Assembly (NCBI GenBank): GCA_963773605.1
Contig: CAVZBT010000002.1
Span: 186,001-250,000, forward strand
From: CAVZBT01 sp963773605
GTDB lineage: Bacteria > Acidobacteriota > UBA6911
DNA length: 64,000 nt
Direction: 5' to 3'
Below the pieces are notes generated by a model. The model was not told where the DNA came from, ran no database searches, and saw only the letters and a list, made by a program, of their open reading frames with translations. The stretch's first letter is position 1. Each line of letters starts with the position of its first letter. Positions 26,620 through 35,221 of this stretch are shown here, in pieces. The translations under genes were made by a program, and so were the position numbers.

Positions 26620-28314
26620 ATGAAACTTACGAACATGTTTCTGGCGTTATGCGGCTTGTCATGCGGCTTGTTGTGCGCACAGACACCGCAGGCGGGGGAC
26701 CCGGCACAGCAGTCGGTTCTGAGCCCATCAGGCAATTCGATACCTATTTATCGCGTCACCGTGATAGAGCGGACCATGAAGGCGATAAACTACCAACACC
26801 GAAGCGGCGCCACAAAGATCGATTTCCGCGGCACCGATCTCCTGCCGATGGCCCACGGCGAGGCCAAAGTGGAGAGCAAACGAGGCTACATCGAGATCGA
26901 AGTGGAATTCGATAAACTGAAGCCGGCCAACAAGTACGGAGCTGAATATCTCACCTACGTGCTATGGGCGATCACCCCGGAAGGCCGAACATCCAACCTG
27001 GGCGAGATACTCCTGAACGGAACCAGCGGAAAGCTGAACGTGACCACCGAGTTGCAGGTCTTCGGCCTTGCAGTGACGGCGGAGCCCTACTTCGCGGTGA
27101 CCATGCCGAGTAACCTGGTCGTCATGGAAAACGTGGTGCGCAGCGACACGAAGGGCAAGATCGAAGAGATCGATGCCAAGTACGAATTGATGCAAAGAGG
27201 CCAATACGAGCGTCTGGCGAATCCGCTGGCGCTGAAAAGCGATCCCAAAATTCCCCTGGAACTCTATGAGGCTCGCAACGCCATCCAGATCGCCCGCACC
27301 ATCGGCGCGGACCGGTACGCTTCCGACACCTTTTTGAAGGCCGAGAACACGCTGAAGCAGGCCGAGGCCTACCAGGTGCGCAGAGCAGGACGCAAGCCGG
27401 TGACGATGACCGCGCGTGAAGCAGTGCAGACCGCGGAAGACTCAAGGGCCATAGCGGTCCAACGTCAGGAGGAAGAGCGCATTGCCAGCGAACGCCAGGC
27501 GGGCGCGGACCGGGAGGCGCTGGCCAAGGCGGAGACCGATGCCGAGGCGCGCCTGAGAGTGCAAGCCGAAGCCAACCAGAGGCTAGAAGCGGATGGCAGG
27601 GCGCGAGCTGAGGCCGAAAGAAACGCTGCCCAGTCTGAAACCGCCGATGTCAAGCGGGACGCAGAGGCGGCACGTGTCGCCGCCCAGACCGAGGCCGAGC
27701 GTGTCCAACGCGAGAACGATGCTGCGCGAGCCGCCGCTCAGGAAGAAGCCGATCGGGCAGCCCGCGCGTCAGCGCAAACCGAAGCTGACCGGACGCTGCT
27801 GGCCGCGCAGGAAGCCGACCGCATGCGGCAGAAAGCAGAAGCTGAGAAGGCGGAACTGCGCGCCCAGCTGCTGAGCCAGTTTAACTTGATTCTCGAAACG
27901 CGCGATACGACCCGCGGCCTCATCGTCAACATGTCGGATGTTCTCTTTGACACGGCCAAGTTTACGCTGCGGCCCGGAGCACGTGAAAAGCTGGCCAAGG
28001 TGGCCGGTCTTGTCATGGGACATCCGGGTTTAGAATTGGCGGTCGAAGGCCATACGGATAGTGTAGGTGGTGAGCAGTACAACCAGATTCTCTCCGAACA
28101 ACGAGCTGGATCGGTGCGCGACTATCTCATCCAACAGGGGATCCCGGCGACAAATTTGGCCGCCGCCAAAGGGTTCGGCAAGGCACAGCCGGTAGCCTCA
28201 AACGACAGCGCCACAGGCCGTCAGCGTAATCGTCGCGTAGAACTCATCGTATCCGGTGAGCTCATCGGTACTCAGATCCTCTCGTCAGACGCATCGTCAA
28301 CCGCGTCCCGGTAA
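26620..28314 (+). CDS. OmpA family outer-membrane/peptidoglycan-binding protein
   Basis: 564 aa, intact. Signal peptide (MFLALCGLSCGLLCAQ). Residues ~30-160 form a beta-rich domain (KRGYIEIEVEFDKLKPANKY, TELQVFGLAVTAEPYFAVTM). Residues ~260-420 are a long Ala/Glu/Arg coiled coil (AEAARVAAQTEAERVQREND). The C-terminal OmpA domain has VLFDTAKFTLRPGAREKL, VEGHTDSVGGEQYNQILSEQ, GFGKAQPVASND and RQRNRRVELIV, the peptidoglycan-binding signatures. ATG 26620 is used; a GTG at 26611 is possible. It is expected to span the periplasm and anchor the outer membrane to the wall. Driven by cassette copy 6. Confidence 0.92.
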   Translation: MKLTNMFLALCGLSCGLLCAQTPQAGDPAQQSVLSPSGNSIPIYRVTVIERTMKAINYQHRSGATKIDFRGTDLLPMAHGEAKVESKRGYIEIEVEFDKLKPANKYGAEYLTYVLWAITPEGRTSNLGEILLNGTSGKLNVTTELQVFGLAVTAEPYFAVTMPSNLVVMENVVRSDTKGKIEEIDAKYELMQRGQYERLANPLALKSDPKIPLELYEARNAIQIARTIGADRYASDTFLKAENTLKQAEAYQVRRAGRKPVTMTAREAVQTAEDSRAIAVQRQEEERIASERQAGADREALAKAETDAEARLRVQAEANQRLEADGRARAEAERNAAQSETADVKRDAEAARVAAQTEAERVQRENDAARAAAQEEADRAARASAQTEADRTLLAAQEADRMRQKAEAEKAELRAQLLSQFNLILETRDTTRGLIVNMSDVLFDTAKFTLRPGAREKLAKVAGLVMGHPGLELAVEGHTDSVGGEQYNQILSEQRAGSVRDYLIQQGIPATNLAAAKGFGKAQPVASNDSATGRQRNRRVELIVSGELIGTQILSSDASSTASR

Positions 28315-28368
28315 GAAGCACTGACGACTGTCGTGGGTTTGCAGAATATCGTGACCTGCGCTTGGAAA

Positions 28369-28394
28369 GTGGGGCAGGGCGAGCCCTGCCCCAC
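28369..28394. other. Strong GC-rich hairpin after the OmpA gene
   Basis: GTGGGGCAGGGC and GCCCTGCCCCAC form a perfect 12-bp stem with a 2-nt loop. There is no T-run after it, so it is not a classical terminator. It could be a REP-type element or an mRNA 3'-end stabiliser. Confidence 0.6.
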
Positions 28395-28517
28395 CATTCC
28401 AGGTTCAGTATCTATTGGAGCCGACTGGGGGTGGCTCAGGAGACTTGTTGCCATCGCCGTCTAAATCAGCCTTATTCAAGGCCGCAGGCGGGTCGCTTGA
28501 TAGGGAGAACACAAATA

Positions 28518-28742
28518 ATGAAAACGATCACTTTGATTGGAATTCTGTTGGTGGTTCTGGGTGTAGTGGCCCTCGCATATCAAGGTATCAGTTATACGCG
28601 TCAAGAAACGGTACTTGACATAGGACCAATTCATGCCACGGCGGAGAGGCATAAGCGAATTCCCCTTCCTCCGATACTCGGAGGATTGGTGGTGGTGGGT
28701 GGGGTTGCCTTGCTGGTCGTAGGTGCGAGACAAAAGGCATAG
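28518..28742 (+). CDS. Small membrane protein, DUF3185-like
   Basis: 74 aa with two predicted membrane helices (ITLIGILLVVLGVVALAYQG and ILGGLVVVGGVALLVVGARQ) separated by a short polar loop with ETVLDIGPIHATAE. That layout matches small DUF3185-type inner-membrane proteins. The ATG at 28518 has only a modest ribosome site (GGGAGAACACAAATA). It has no cassette of its own and follows the OmpA gene by 200 bp, so it may be co-transcribed. Confidence 0.75.
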   Translation: MKTITLIGILLVVLGVVALAYQGISYTRQETVLDIGPIHATAERHKRIPLPPILGGLVVVGGVALLVVGARQKA

Positions 28743-28968
28743 CCGGAATCACAGAGCGGGTTGCCTCGAGACTATTCCGTAGAGGATCCTGAAGTCCGTG
28801 ATCTTCGGGACCCTCGCGGCCCAACCCCTTTACACAGGTCACGGGAGGGGCCGAGCCAACGGCGCCTTGCACTCCACGAGAAATCGGTGCGCCGGCAACC
28901 TCTCGGACAACGTCTGCCACGGATTCTCTGGCTGGTTGCTCATGAAACTGCAGTCGCCCCACCTGGAA
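28743..28968. other. Intergenic, no gene seen
   Basis: No protein-like frame or repeat recognised before cassette copy 7. Confidence 0.4.
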
Positions 28969-29034
28969 TGAGCACTTTTGACCAGGCGTGTGAGCAGTAC
29001 TGAACTGACACGCGAATTACGCCCGGCGTATAAC
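28969..29034 (+). promoter_or_regulatory. Stress promoter cassette, copy 7 (to small membrane protein)
   Basis: TGAGCACTTTTGACC and TGAGCAGTACTGAAC 22 bp apart, -35 CTGACA, 18-bp spacer, -10 TATAAC. The leader at 29050-29074 has CCGCCAGATCGGGATCTGG then TGGGA, as in copies 1 and 8. Confidence 0.85.
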
Positions 29035-29152
29035 GAATGGTGCGTCTTAACCGCCAGATCGGGATCTGGTGGGAAACATGAAGAATGATGATGCATAAAT
29101 GGGAGCGGATCCATCAGGCCTGCTCCGAACACACATTAGTGGGGGGTGTATC

Positions 29153-29344
29153 ATGCCTTTAGTCCAACTCGTGGTGATCCTGATCGTGGTCGGCGTTCTC
29201 CTTTGGCTGGTTAATAGCTACATACCAATGCAGGGGACCATCAAAAGGATCCTGAATGCCGTCGTGGTCATTGCCGTGGTTTTGTGGCTCCTGAACGCTT
29301 TTGGACTTCTCGACTCCCTCTCCAGGATTCATGTGGGGAGTTGA
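29153..29344 (+). CDS. Thivi_2564-type small membrane protein
   Basis: 63 aa, almost entirely hydrophobic: MPLVQLVVILIVVGVLLWLV then NSYIPMQGTIKRILNAVVVI and AVVLWLLNAFGLL. Two helices around a short loop with the IPM-G-IK pattern are typical of this tiny membrane family. The ATG at 29153 follows GGGGGGTGTATC. The function of the family is unknown. Its place behind cassette copy 7 suggests an envelope-stress role. Confidence 0.8.
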   Translation: MPLVQLVVILIVVGVLLWLVNSYIPMQGTIKRILNAVVVIAVVLWLLNAFGLLDSLSRIHVGS

Positions 29345-29683
29345 CTGTCGCCGTCTGGCGAGGGTAACGCTTAGTACTGCCGTTTGTAATTACGGTAACG
29401 TAGTTTCTGGACGCGGGAACACGCCGACGGACGCAGCCCTCTTCGTGGTGTCGCCCTTGACCGCGAAGCGCCGAACCGCTTTGAGCAAGCCTCGGGCTTT
29501 GCCGGAGATTCTGACCGAGCGCGCAATTTCCCGCGGGGCGGCCAAATGCCGGTGGTGCACCGCCATGCCCGCAAACCCTCCCTAGCCGTGAGATCTGATT
29601 CGCCTCCAGCCCGTGTGGGTGGCCGCCGACAGTTTTCAGCCTTCCCACCATCGGTCACGCGACGCAATACGCCCATTAGCTGA
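29345..29683. other. Intergenic with dispersed repeat, no gene
   Basis: It holds the dispersed repeat at 29370-29451. The remaining ~230 bp shows no coding signal or clear structure. Confidence 0.4.
29370..29451. repeat. Dispersed repeat, family D, solo copy
   Basis: CTTAGTACTGCCGTTTGTAA, TTACGGTAACGTAGTTTCTG and CGCGGGAACACGCCGACG are nearly identical to 57812-57892, where the same sequence is one end of a larger inverted-repeat unit. Here only that end is present. Confidence 0.75.
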
Positions 29684-29748
29684 TGAGCACTTTTGACCAC
29701 TCGGGTGAGCAGTACTGAACTGACATGCGCATGACCGCGCGGTATAAG
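29684..29748 (+). promoter_or_regulatory. Stress promoter cassette, copy 8 (to LPKTA surface protein)
   Basis: TGAGCACTTTTGACC and TGAGCAGTACTGAAC 22 bp apart, -35 CTGACA, 17-bp spacer, -10 TATAAG, start codon 186 nt on. The leader at 29765-29798 carries CCTCGAG and CGCCAGGATCTGGTGGGAGG. Confidence 0.85.
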
Positions 29749-29934
29749 CCATATAAGAACTTTGCCTCGAGCCCTCACGCCAGGATCTGGTGGGAGGCTG
29801 AGGCCAGGAGGTCCGAACCACCGTGTTCGCCCAAGTGAAGGGGGGTCGTGAGAAGGACAACGCCCCCTCGGCTTCTGTGAGGCGCGGCTGATGTTGTGCA
29901 ACTGAAATCAACCATTTAGCAAGAGGAGTTCAAA

Positions 29935-30675
29935 ATGAAATTCACAAAAGTAGGGGCGATGATCTTTTGCGCCCTGGTGGCCCTGGCGGTTACATCTGGA
30001 GCGAACGCCGATGAGTGGAACAAGAAGACGACTGTGACATTCAGCGCGCCGGTCGAGATTCCCGGTGTGGGTGCTCAGGTCTTGCCGGCCGGCACGTACG
30101 TCTTTAAGCTCATGGATTCGTCATCCGACCGCCACATCGTCCAGATATTCAACACGCGCGGGGACCACGTCTATGCGACCATCCTTGCGATACCGAATTT
30201 CCGTCTTCACTCAACCGACCAGACGGTCATGACGTTCAGGGAACGGGCGGCCGGCACGCCGGAAGCCATCAGGGCGTGGTTTTATCCTGGGAATAATTGG
30301 GGCCAGGAATTTGTGTATCCGAAAACCAGGGCTATCGAGCTGGCGAAGGTAACACATGAGCATGTTCTCGCCCTGCCTGACGAACTGGCAACGAACCTCA
30401 CGACACCGGCAACATCGGTGGACGAACCGCCCGTAGTCGCTTTGAAGGTGGCGCCTATCGAGGCCGTCACACCTACGGGAGAAGTGGTTGCCATGACCGA
30501 GGTCGTTGAGCCCCCACCCGTACAGACAGAGGCTGTGAAAACAGAGGCTGTGCAAACAGCGGATGCGAAAACCTTGCCCAAAACGGCAAGCCCATTGCCC
30601 CTCTTTGGCCTAATCGGGCTTTTGGCGCTGGCCGCAGGCCTTGCCATTTCGGTCATTCCGAAGCAGTCGGCTTAA
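29935..30675 (+). CDS. Secreted surface protein with C-terminal LPKTA sortase signal
   Basis: 246 aa, intact. Signal peptide MKFTKVGAMIFCALVALAVT. The mature part begins with WNKKTTVTFSAPVEIPGVGA and LPAGTYVFKLMDSSSDRHIV, a beta-sandwich-like domain common in Acidobacteria. A Val/Pro/Glu linker (AVKTEAVQTADAK) leads to LPKTA, a hydrophobic helix (LFGLIGLLALAAGLAISVI) and a short basic tail (PKQSA). That layout is a cell-wall sorting signal, and LPxTA fits class D sortases. A class D sortase lies two genes downstream, so this is its likely substrate. How such anchoring works in a diderm is not known. Confidence 0.85.
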   Translation: MKFTKVGAMIFCALVALAVTSGANADEWNKKTTVTFSAPVEIPGVGAQVLPAGTYVFKLMDSSSDRHIVQIFNTRGDHVYATILAIPNFRLHSTDQTVMTFRERAAGTPEAIRAWFYPGNNWGQEFVYPKTRAIELAKVTHEHVLALPDELATNLTTPATSVDEPPVVALKVAPIEAVTPTGEVVAMTEVVEPPPVQTEAVKTEAVQTADAKTLPKTASPLPLFGLIGLLALAAGLAISVIPKQSA

Positions 30676-30865
30676 GCAAGAGGGTGTGTGCCTGTGTGAA
30701 CCACCACGAAGGGGCTTATTGAGCACGCTTAGGGCGCCAATTTCCTGACCCGAGCGAGTTGGACGGGCCTTCCGAGTTGTGAAGGAGGGCAGGTGAGTAT
30801 GACCTGCCCTCATAGGCGGTAGGGTTCGTAACCACTCGAGTGAACCTCTGGGCCACGCCGCTCAG

Positions 30866-31906
30866 ATGCCAAATAGGACTCGACTGATGAGAGAGCACTC
30901 CCGTACCGAGAAATTCCGCACCGGGGGGGAGTGTGCCTCCCATAACCGATGTCTCCTTGCTTTTGTTTTCCTGGTTATTCTACCAATCGTTGCCAAGCCT
31001 CAAGCATACTCGCCGTCGCAGGACCTCCCGGGTGACCCATACACGATAAGCGTAAGTGTTGACATGGTGGTTTTGCACGCGACCGTGCGGAATCGCCACG
31101 GCACTCTTGTTTCGGGACTCGGCAAAGAAGACTTTCAGGTTTACGAGGACGGAATCCTCCAACAGATTGAATATTTCAGCCACGAGGATATCCCGGTCAC
31201 GGTCGGCTTGGTTGTCGACAATAGTGGAAGCATGCGGACCGAAGCGCCCTGAAGTCATTTCCGCTGCCTTGGCGTTTGCTCGCTCCAGCAATCCGGATGA
31301 TCAGATGTTCGTGGTCAGTTTCAACGAGAATGTTTCGTTTGGCCTTCCAGACAACATGCCATTCACGGACAAAGCGGCTCAATTGGAGCTTGCCCTGTCC
31401 CGAATTGCCGCCAACGGCATGACGGCCCTTTACGACGCGCGTGGCTGCCGCGCTCGAGCACCTGAAGAAGGGTAATCGGGATAAGAAAGTGCTGATCGTG
31501 ATCAGCGATGGAGGCGACAACGCCAGCGAAAACAAGTTGGCCAGGATCATGGCCATGGCGGGCCAGTCGGATGCCATCATCTACACCATCGGCATTCTTT
31601 GATCCGAACGATCCCGACCGGAACCCCCAGGTGCTTAAGCAGCTGGCCAAGGCCACGGGGGGCGAGGCCTTCTTGCCGGGCTCAGTAAAGGAGGTTGTCC
31701 CTATTTGTAAACGAATCGCTCATGATATTCGTAACCAGTACTCCATCATCTATCTACCCACGAATAGAAAGCAAGACGGGACCTATCGGGTCATACAAGT
31801 GAAGGCCGGCGCGCCGGATCGTGGACGCCTGTTCGTCCGCACCCGCGCCGGTTACTACGCACCCTTGAAACCTCAACCGGTGCCGGCAGCCAGAGCAACA
31901 CCATGA
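30866..31906 (+). CDS. VWFA-related domain protein (Acidobacteria type), frameshifted
   Basis: Secreted von Willebrand factor A protein. After an N-terminal signal-like helix (LLAFVFLVILPIVAKPQA) comes SVDMVVLHATVRNRHGTLVS, GLGKEDFQVYEDGILQQIEY, the usual opening of the Acidobacteria-specific VWFA-related family. The metal site is VDNSGSM (DxSxS), followed by DDQMFVVSFNENV, DKKVLIVISDGGDNASEN, and the closing ARTRAGYYAP. Indels near 31248, 31440 and 31600 break the frame. ATG 30866 or 30887 may be the start. The stop overlaps the sortase start by 4 bp (ATGA), so the two are translationally coupled. Confidence 0.85.
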
Positions 31907-32589
31907 AGATCCGAATTGCATGGCGGATATCTCTTCCAGCGCGACACAATTCGTGTCTCCGCTGGAGCCGATACCTCTTCTTTATCATTGGCATCCTTGC
32001 GCTGGGCTATGTCGGCTTCGTGCTGCTCGACGCGAGACTTTATCAGGCCCATCAATCCCGGCGATTTCAACAAGAATTGAAAGGTTTGCCGCCGTCTATC
32101 GTCAGCAGTGAACACCTGCACCAGTCGCCCCTACCTACAGCCCCAGCGGAAACAAAGTACGCGAGAGCCGAGAGTCTTGACATGACTGGCCTGGGACGCT
32201 CTCCGTTGGGGCGAATCGAGATAAGCACAATCGGCCTGACGGCAATGATCCTGGAAGGAACTGACGCAAAGACTTTGCGACGGGCGGTCGGGCATATTCC
32301 GGGCACCCCGCTGCCGGGCCAGCAAGGGAACGTCGCAATCACAGGACACCGGGACACGTTTTTCAGACCGCTGCGCAATATCCGTAAGGATGATGAAATC
32401 ACGCTGACGACGTTAAACGGAACCTACCGCTATCGGGTGGATTCTACCAAAGTGGTCGAGCCCGAGGACACGGAAGTGCTGGACGATTCCGATGACGCGA
32501 TTCTGACCCTGGTGACCTGTTACCCGTTCTATTTTGTGGGCCCCGCCCCCAAACGATTTGTTGTCCGCGCGCACAGGATGCCCGGATGA
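31903..32589 (+). CDS. Class D sortase
   Basis: 228 aa transpeptidase anchored by one N-terminal helix (YLFFIIGILALGYVGFVLLD). The catalytic residues are visible: His in ITGHRDTFFRPL, Cys in LTLVTCYPFYF and Arg in APKRFVVRA. GRIEISTIGLTAMILEGTD and GHIPGTPLPGQQGNVAITGH match the class D core. It would cut LPxTA-type signals between Thr and Ala. The candidate substrate (LPKTA) is encoded at 29935-30675, and the VWFA gene in between is coupled to the sortase. Sortases are usual in Gram-positives and less common in diderms. Confidence 0.9.
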   Translation: MKIRIAWRISLPARHNSCLRWSRYLFFIIGILALGYVGFVLLDARLYQAHQSRRFQQELKGLPPSIVSSEHLHQSPLPTAPAETKYARAESLDMTGLGRSPLGRIEISTIGLTAMILEGTDAKTLRRAVGHIPGTPLPGQQGNVAITGHRDTFFRPLRNIRKDDEITLTTLNGTYRYRVDSTKVVEPEDTEVLDDSDDAILTLVTCYPFYFVGPAPKRFVVRAHRMPG

Positions 32590-32652
32590 GGCTACACCAG
32601 CCTCCTTCGGCGATCCCCATCCTCGGCAACCGTGCTACCAATGCGTGTTCCC

Positions 32653-32780
32653 TTGATCCCGCAGGGACGGCTCCCCTGCTCTTCCTCGACTCTTCGAGCG
32701 AGCTCTTGGGTCTTGGAGGTGGCTTTTGATAACTTGACCTGCAGGACTCAAAGGCTCGAGACTCCAGGCAAATAAAGTCC
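32653..32780. repeat. Dispersed repeat, family C, copy 2
   Basis: Same block order as 24455-24581: GATCCCGCAGGGACGG, TCTTGGAGGTGGCTTTTGAT, AACTTGACC, CAGGACTCAAAGGCTCGAGA and CTCCA. It ends 18 bp before cassette copy 9. Confidence 0.65.
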
Positions 32781-32798
32781 AATGCGATTAGACCGGGA

Positions 32799-32863
32799 TG
32801 AGCAGTTTTGACCAGAGGTGTGAGCACTACTGAACTGACACGCGAAATATCCCAGGGTATAAG
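32799..32863 (+). promoter_or_regulatory. Stress promoter cassette, copy 9 (to phospholipase C-like protein)
   Basis: TGAGCAGTTTTGACC and TGAGCACTACTGAAC 22 bp apart, -35 CTGACA, 17-bp spacer, -10 TATAAG, start codon 71 nt on. The leader begins AGCTGTGTTCTCGAGC. Confidence 0.85.
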
Positions 32864-32934
32864 AGCTGTGTTCTCGAGCTGCGCACGGGCAAAGGGAGGC
32901 AAGGCTCGGGACATTGTCCCAACGAGGTCCAAGT

Positions 32935-34247
32935 ATGTCAGCGCCAGGCGGCAGATATGGGGGTGCGGGTTCCCCGTGTGTCCGTGTGTTGGCCATTGTC
33001 GTTCTCTCGCTGATGTGCAGCGGCGGGTTGTTCGCTTATTCTGTGCTCACGCACGAGGAAATCGTGGACCTGCTCTGGACCGATGGGATCCGCCCCCTCC
33101 TGCTCAAGCGATATCCGGAATCGTCGGAGGACCAGCTCAAGGAGGCGCATGCCTACGCCTATGGAGGCGCCGTCATCCAGGATCTCGGCTACTACCCATT
33201 CGGCAGCGCGGAATTCAGCAACCTGGTGCATTACGTTCGCAGCGGAGACTTCGTTCGCGAGTTGCTGCTGGAAAGCCAGGATGTCAACGAGTACGCCTTC
33301 GCGCTGGGCGCTCTGTCGCACTATGCGTCGGATATTGCCGGCCACCCGGCTGTCAACCAGGCCGTCGCGATCCATTATCCGAAGCTACGGGCGAAGTTTG
33401 GCAAATCGGTCAGGTATGCGCAGGACAAGACGGCCCATTTGAAAACCGAGTTCGGGTTCGACATGGTGCAGGTCGCGAAGAATCGTTATGCGTCGGAGCA
33501 GTACCACGATTTCATCGGGTTCAAGGTGTCCAAGTCCCTGCTGGAGCGGGTCTTTCCCATCGTATACGGAGTGGAGTTGAAAGACGTGCTTCCCCACGCG
33601 GATCTGGCGATCGGCTCGTATCGTTTCTGCGATCAGCCGGCTGATTCCGGAAATGACCCAGGTCGCGCTGCAGACCCATAAGAAGGACATGATGCGCGAG
33701 ACGCCTAGTTTCGCGAGACAAAAGTTCCTGTACCGTCTCTCGCGCTCCGATTATGAAAGGGAGTGGGGAAAGGACTACGGGAAGCCCGGATTCGGCATCC
33801 GGATCATGGCAACGCTCTTGCGATACATGCCGAAAATTGGCCCCTTCAAGGCGCTGGCGTTCAATAACCCGACCCCGCAAACCGAGGAGCTGTATTTCAA
33901 GAGCATCAATACCACCGTCGATCAATACCGGGCCTTTCTCGAAGAAGTGCGCACGGACTCACTCGCTGCTTCCCAATCGTGATTTGGATGATGGCAAAGC
34001 GACCAAGGCAGCGGAATACTCGCTGACAGACGACGCCTATGCAAAGTTGCTGGCCACGCTGTCGGAGCGGAAGTTCGATCTGACCACGCCGGACCTGCGC
34101 GACGACATCCTGCGCTTCTATTCCGACCTCTCTGCCCCGATCGAGACGAAGAAGGACAAGGTTCGCTGGCAAAACGTGCTGACTGCGCTGGATCAGTTGA
34201 AGTCGGTGACTCCGGTTCCGACGCTCGCCGGCGGTCCTGCAAAGTGA
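32935..34247 (+). CDS. Secreted zinc-dependent phospholipase C-like protein, frameshifted
   Basis: About 437 residues. A signal peptide (VRVLAIVVLSLMCSGGLFAY) is followed at once by SVLTHEEIVD, with the first metal-site His. AYAYGGAVIQDLGYYPFG and YAFALGALSHYASDIAGHPA then show the His/Asp arrangement of the zinc-dependent phospholipase C family (PF00882). Indels near 33640 and 33955 split the frame; the C-terminal part (TPDLRDDILRFYSDLSAPIE) is helical and unassigned. ATG 32935 follows CGAGGTCCAAGT. It could hydrolyse phospholipids in the periplasm, fitting a membrane-remodelling regulon; substrate unknown. Confidence 0.82.
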
Positions 34248-34309
34248 CCCTCAGCGAGGGCGGCTGCCCCCCGGCACTGTTGGGATTTGGACATCTTCGG
34301 AGATGAAAG

Positions 34310-35118
34310 TTGACGCGATTGTCCCATAAGGCACTTTATCGAAGATGGCTCGGAGTCGCTCCCCTGGTAACGTTAGCGGCGGTCCTTTGCGGCGCGGTTT
34401 CGAGCCCTGCGAGTCTCGCGCCGCAGCCTCCCTGCGGGAGCGCGACGTTTCCCCCCTACCCCGATTTGGCTGAGCCGCCCACGACAATGGTGTGGGACCG
34501 CGCCGACCTTGGGGGGACTGGACACCGCCTGCCTGCACCGGTTGGACGGCATCGGGCTTCACGACGATGGTGGTCACCGTTGCGCGCTTTCGCCATGCCT
34601 CCGGAGTCGAAGACCTGCTCCGCCGTATCGGGGCGATTTCCGAACTCGTGGGGATGCGCTATTGGTCGACCACGCACAAGCGATGGCAGACGCTGATCGT
34701 CCGCTCCTACGCCTTGCCCGGGCCGGCCGGCGATCGAAGCCGCAAAGACTTCTCGCCGGACGAGATCGAGGAAGGCAATTGTCTGTACTTTCAACAGGAG
34801 GACAACCTGTCCGGGAAGGCGATCTACCGAATGCGCATCCAAAGCGCTTCTCCCGATCGGCTGGTGTTCGATACCGAGAACATCAGCACCGTCCGATACT
34901 TTCGGTGGCCTCTTTTCCGCCCGGGCGAAATACAGTCGATTTACTTCCTCGAACGCGAGTCGCAGGACGTCTGGCGCTATTACAGCATCGCGCGCACGGG
35001 CAAGAACGCAAGCACCTTGACCGCGGGACACGATGCATCCTCCGTCAACCGGGCAGTGGCTTTTTACCGTTACCTGGCCGGCATTCCGACGGACAAGGAG
35101 CCTCCCGCGGCGCCATGA
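34310..35118 (+). CDS. Secreted hypothetical protein, frameshifted
   Basis: The TTG start at 34310 gives a signal-like N-terminus (APLVTLAAVLCGAVSSPASL). One indel near 34505 shifts into the frame of the remaining ~200 residues: TMVVTVARFRHASGVEDLLR, RRIGAISELVGMRYWSTTHK and VFDTENISTVRYFRWPLFRP. It lies 62 bp after the phospholipase-like gene and is probably co-transcribed from cassette copy 9. I do not recognise the family; a lipoprotein Cys is possible (LCGAVSS) but unclear. Confidence 0.65.
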
Positions 35119-35221
35119 ACCCGTGTGGCCTAAACGACGCTCCGAATGTGCCGCAGGTGGTGATCGGCCTGCAGAGGGGCCAGTTCGTCGAAATGAGAGC
35201 AACCGGAGTCGTGGACCGACG

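Noticed and set aside
28969..29010. Cassette as a Crp (cAMP receptor) palindrome
   Set aside because: Outer TGTGAG and CTGACA show weak symmetry, but the half-site spacing is 10 and not 6, and the direct 22-bp repeat explains far more positions in all 14 copies.
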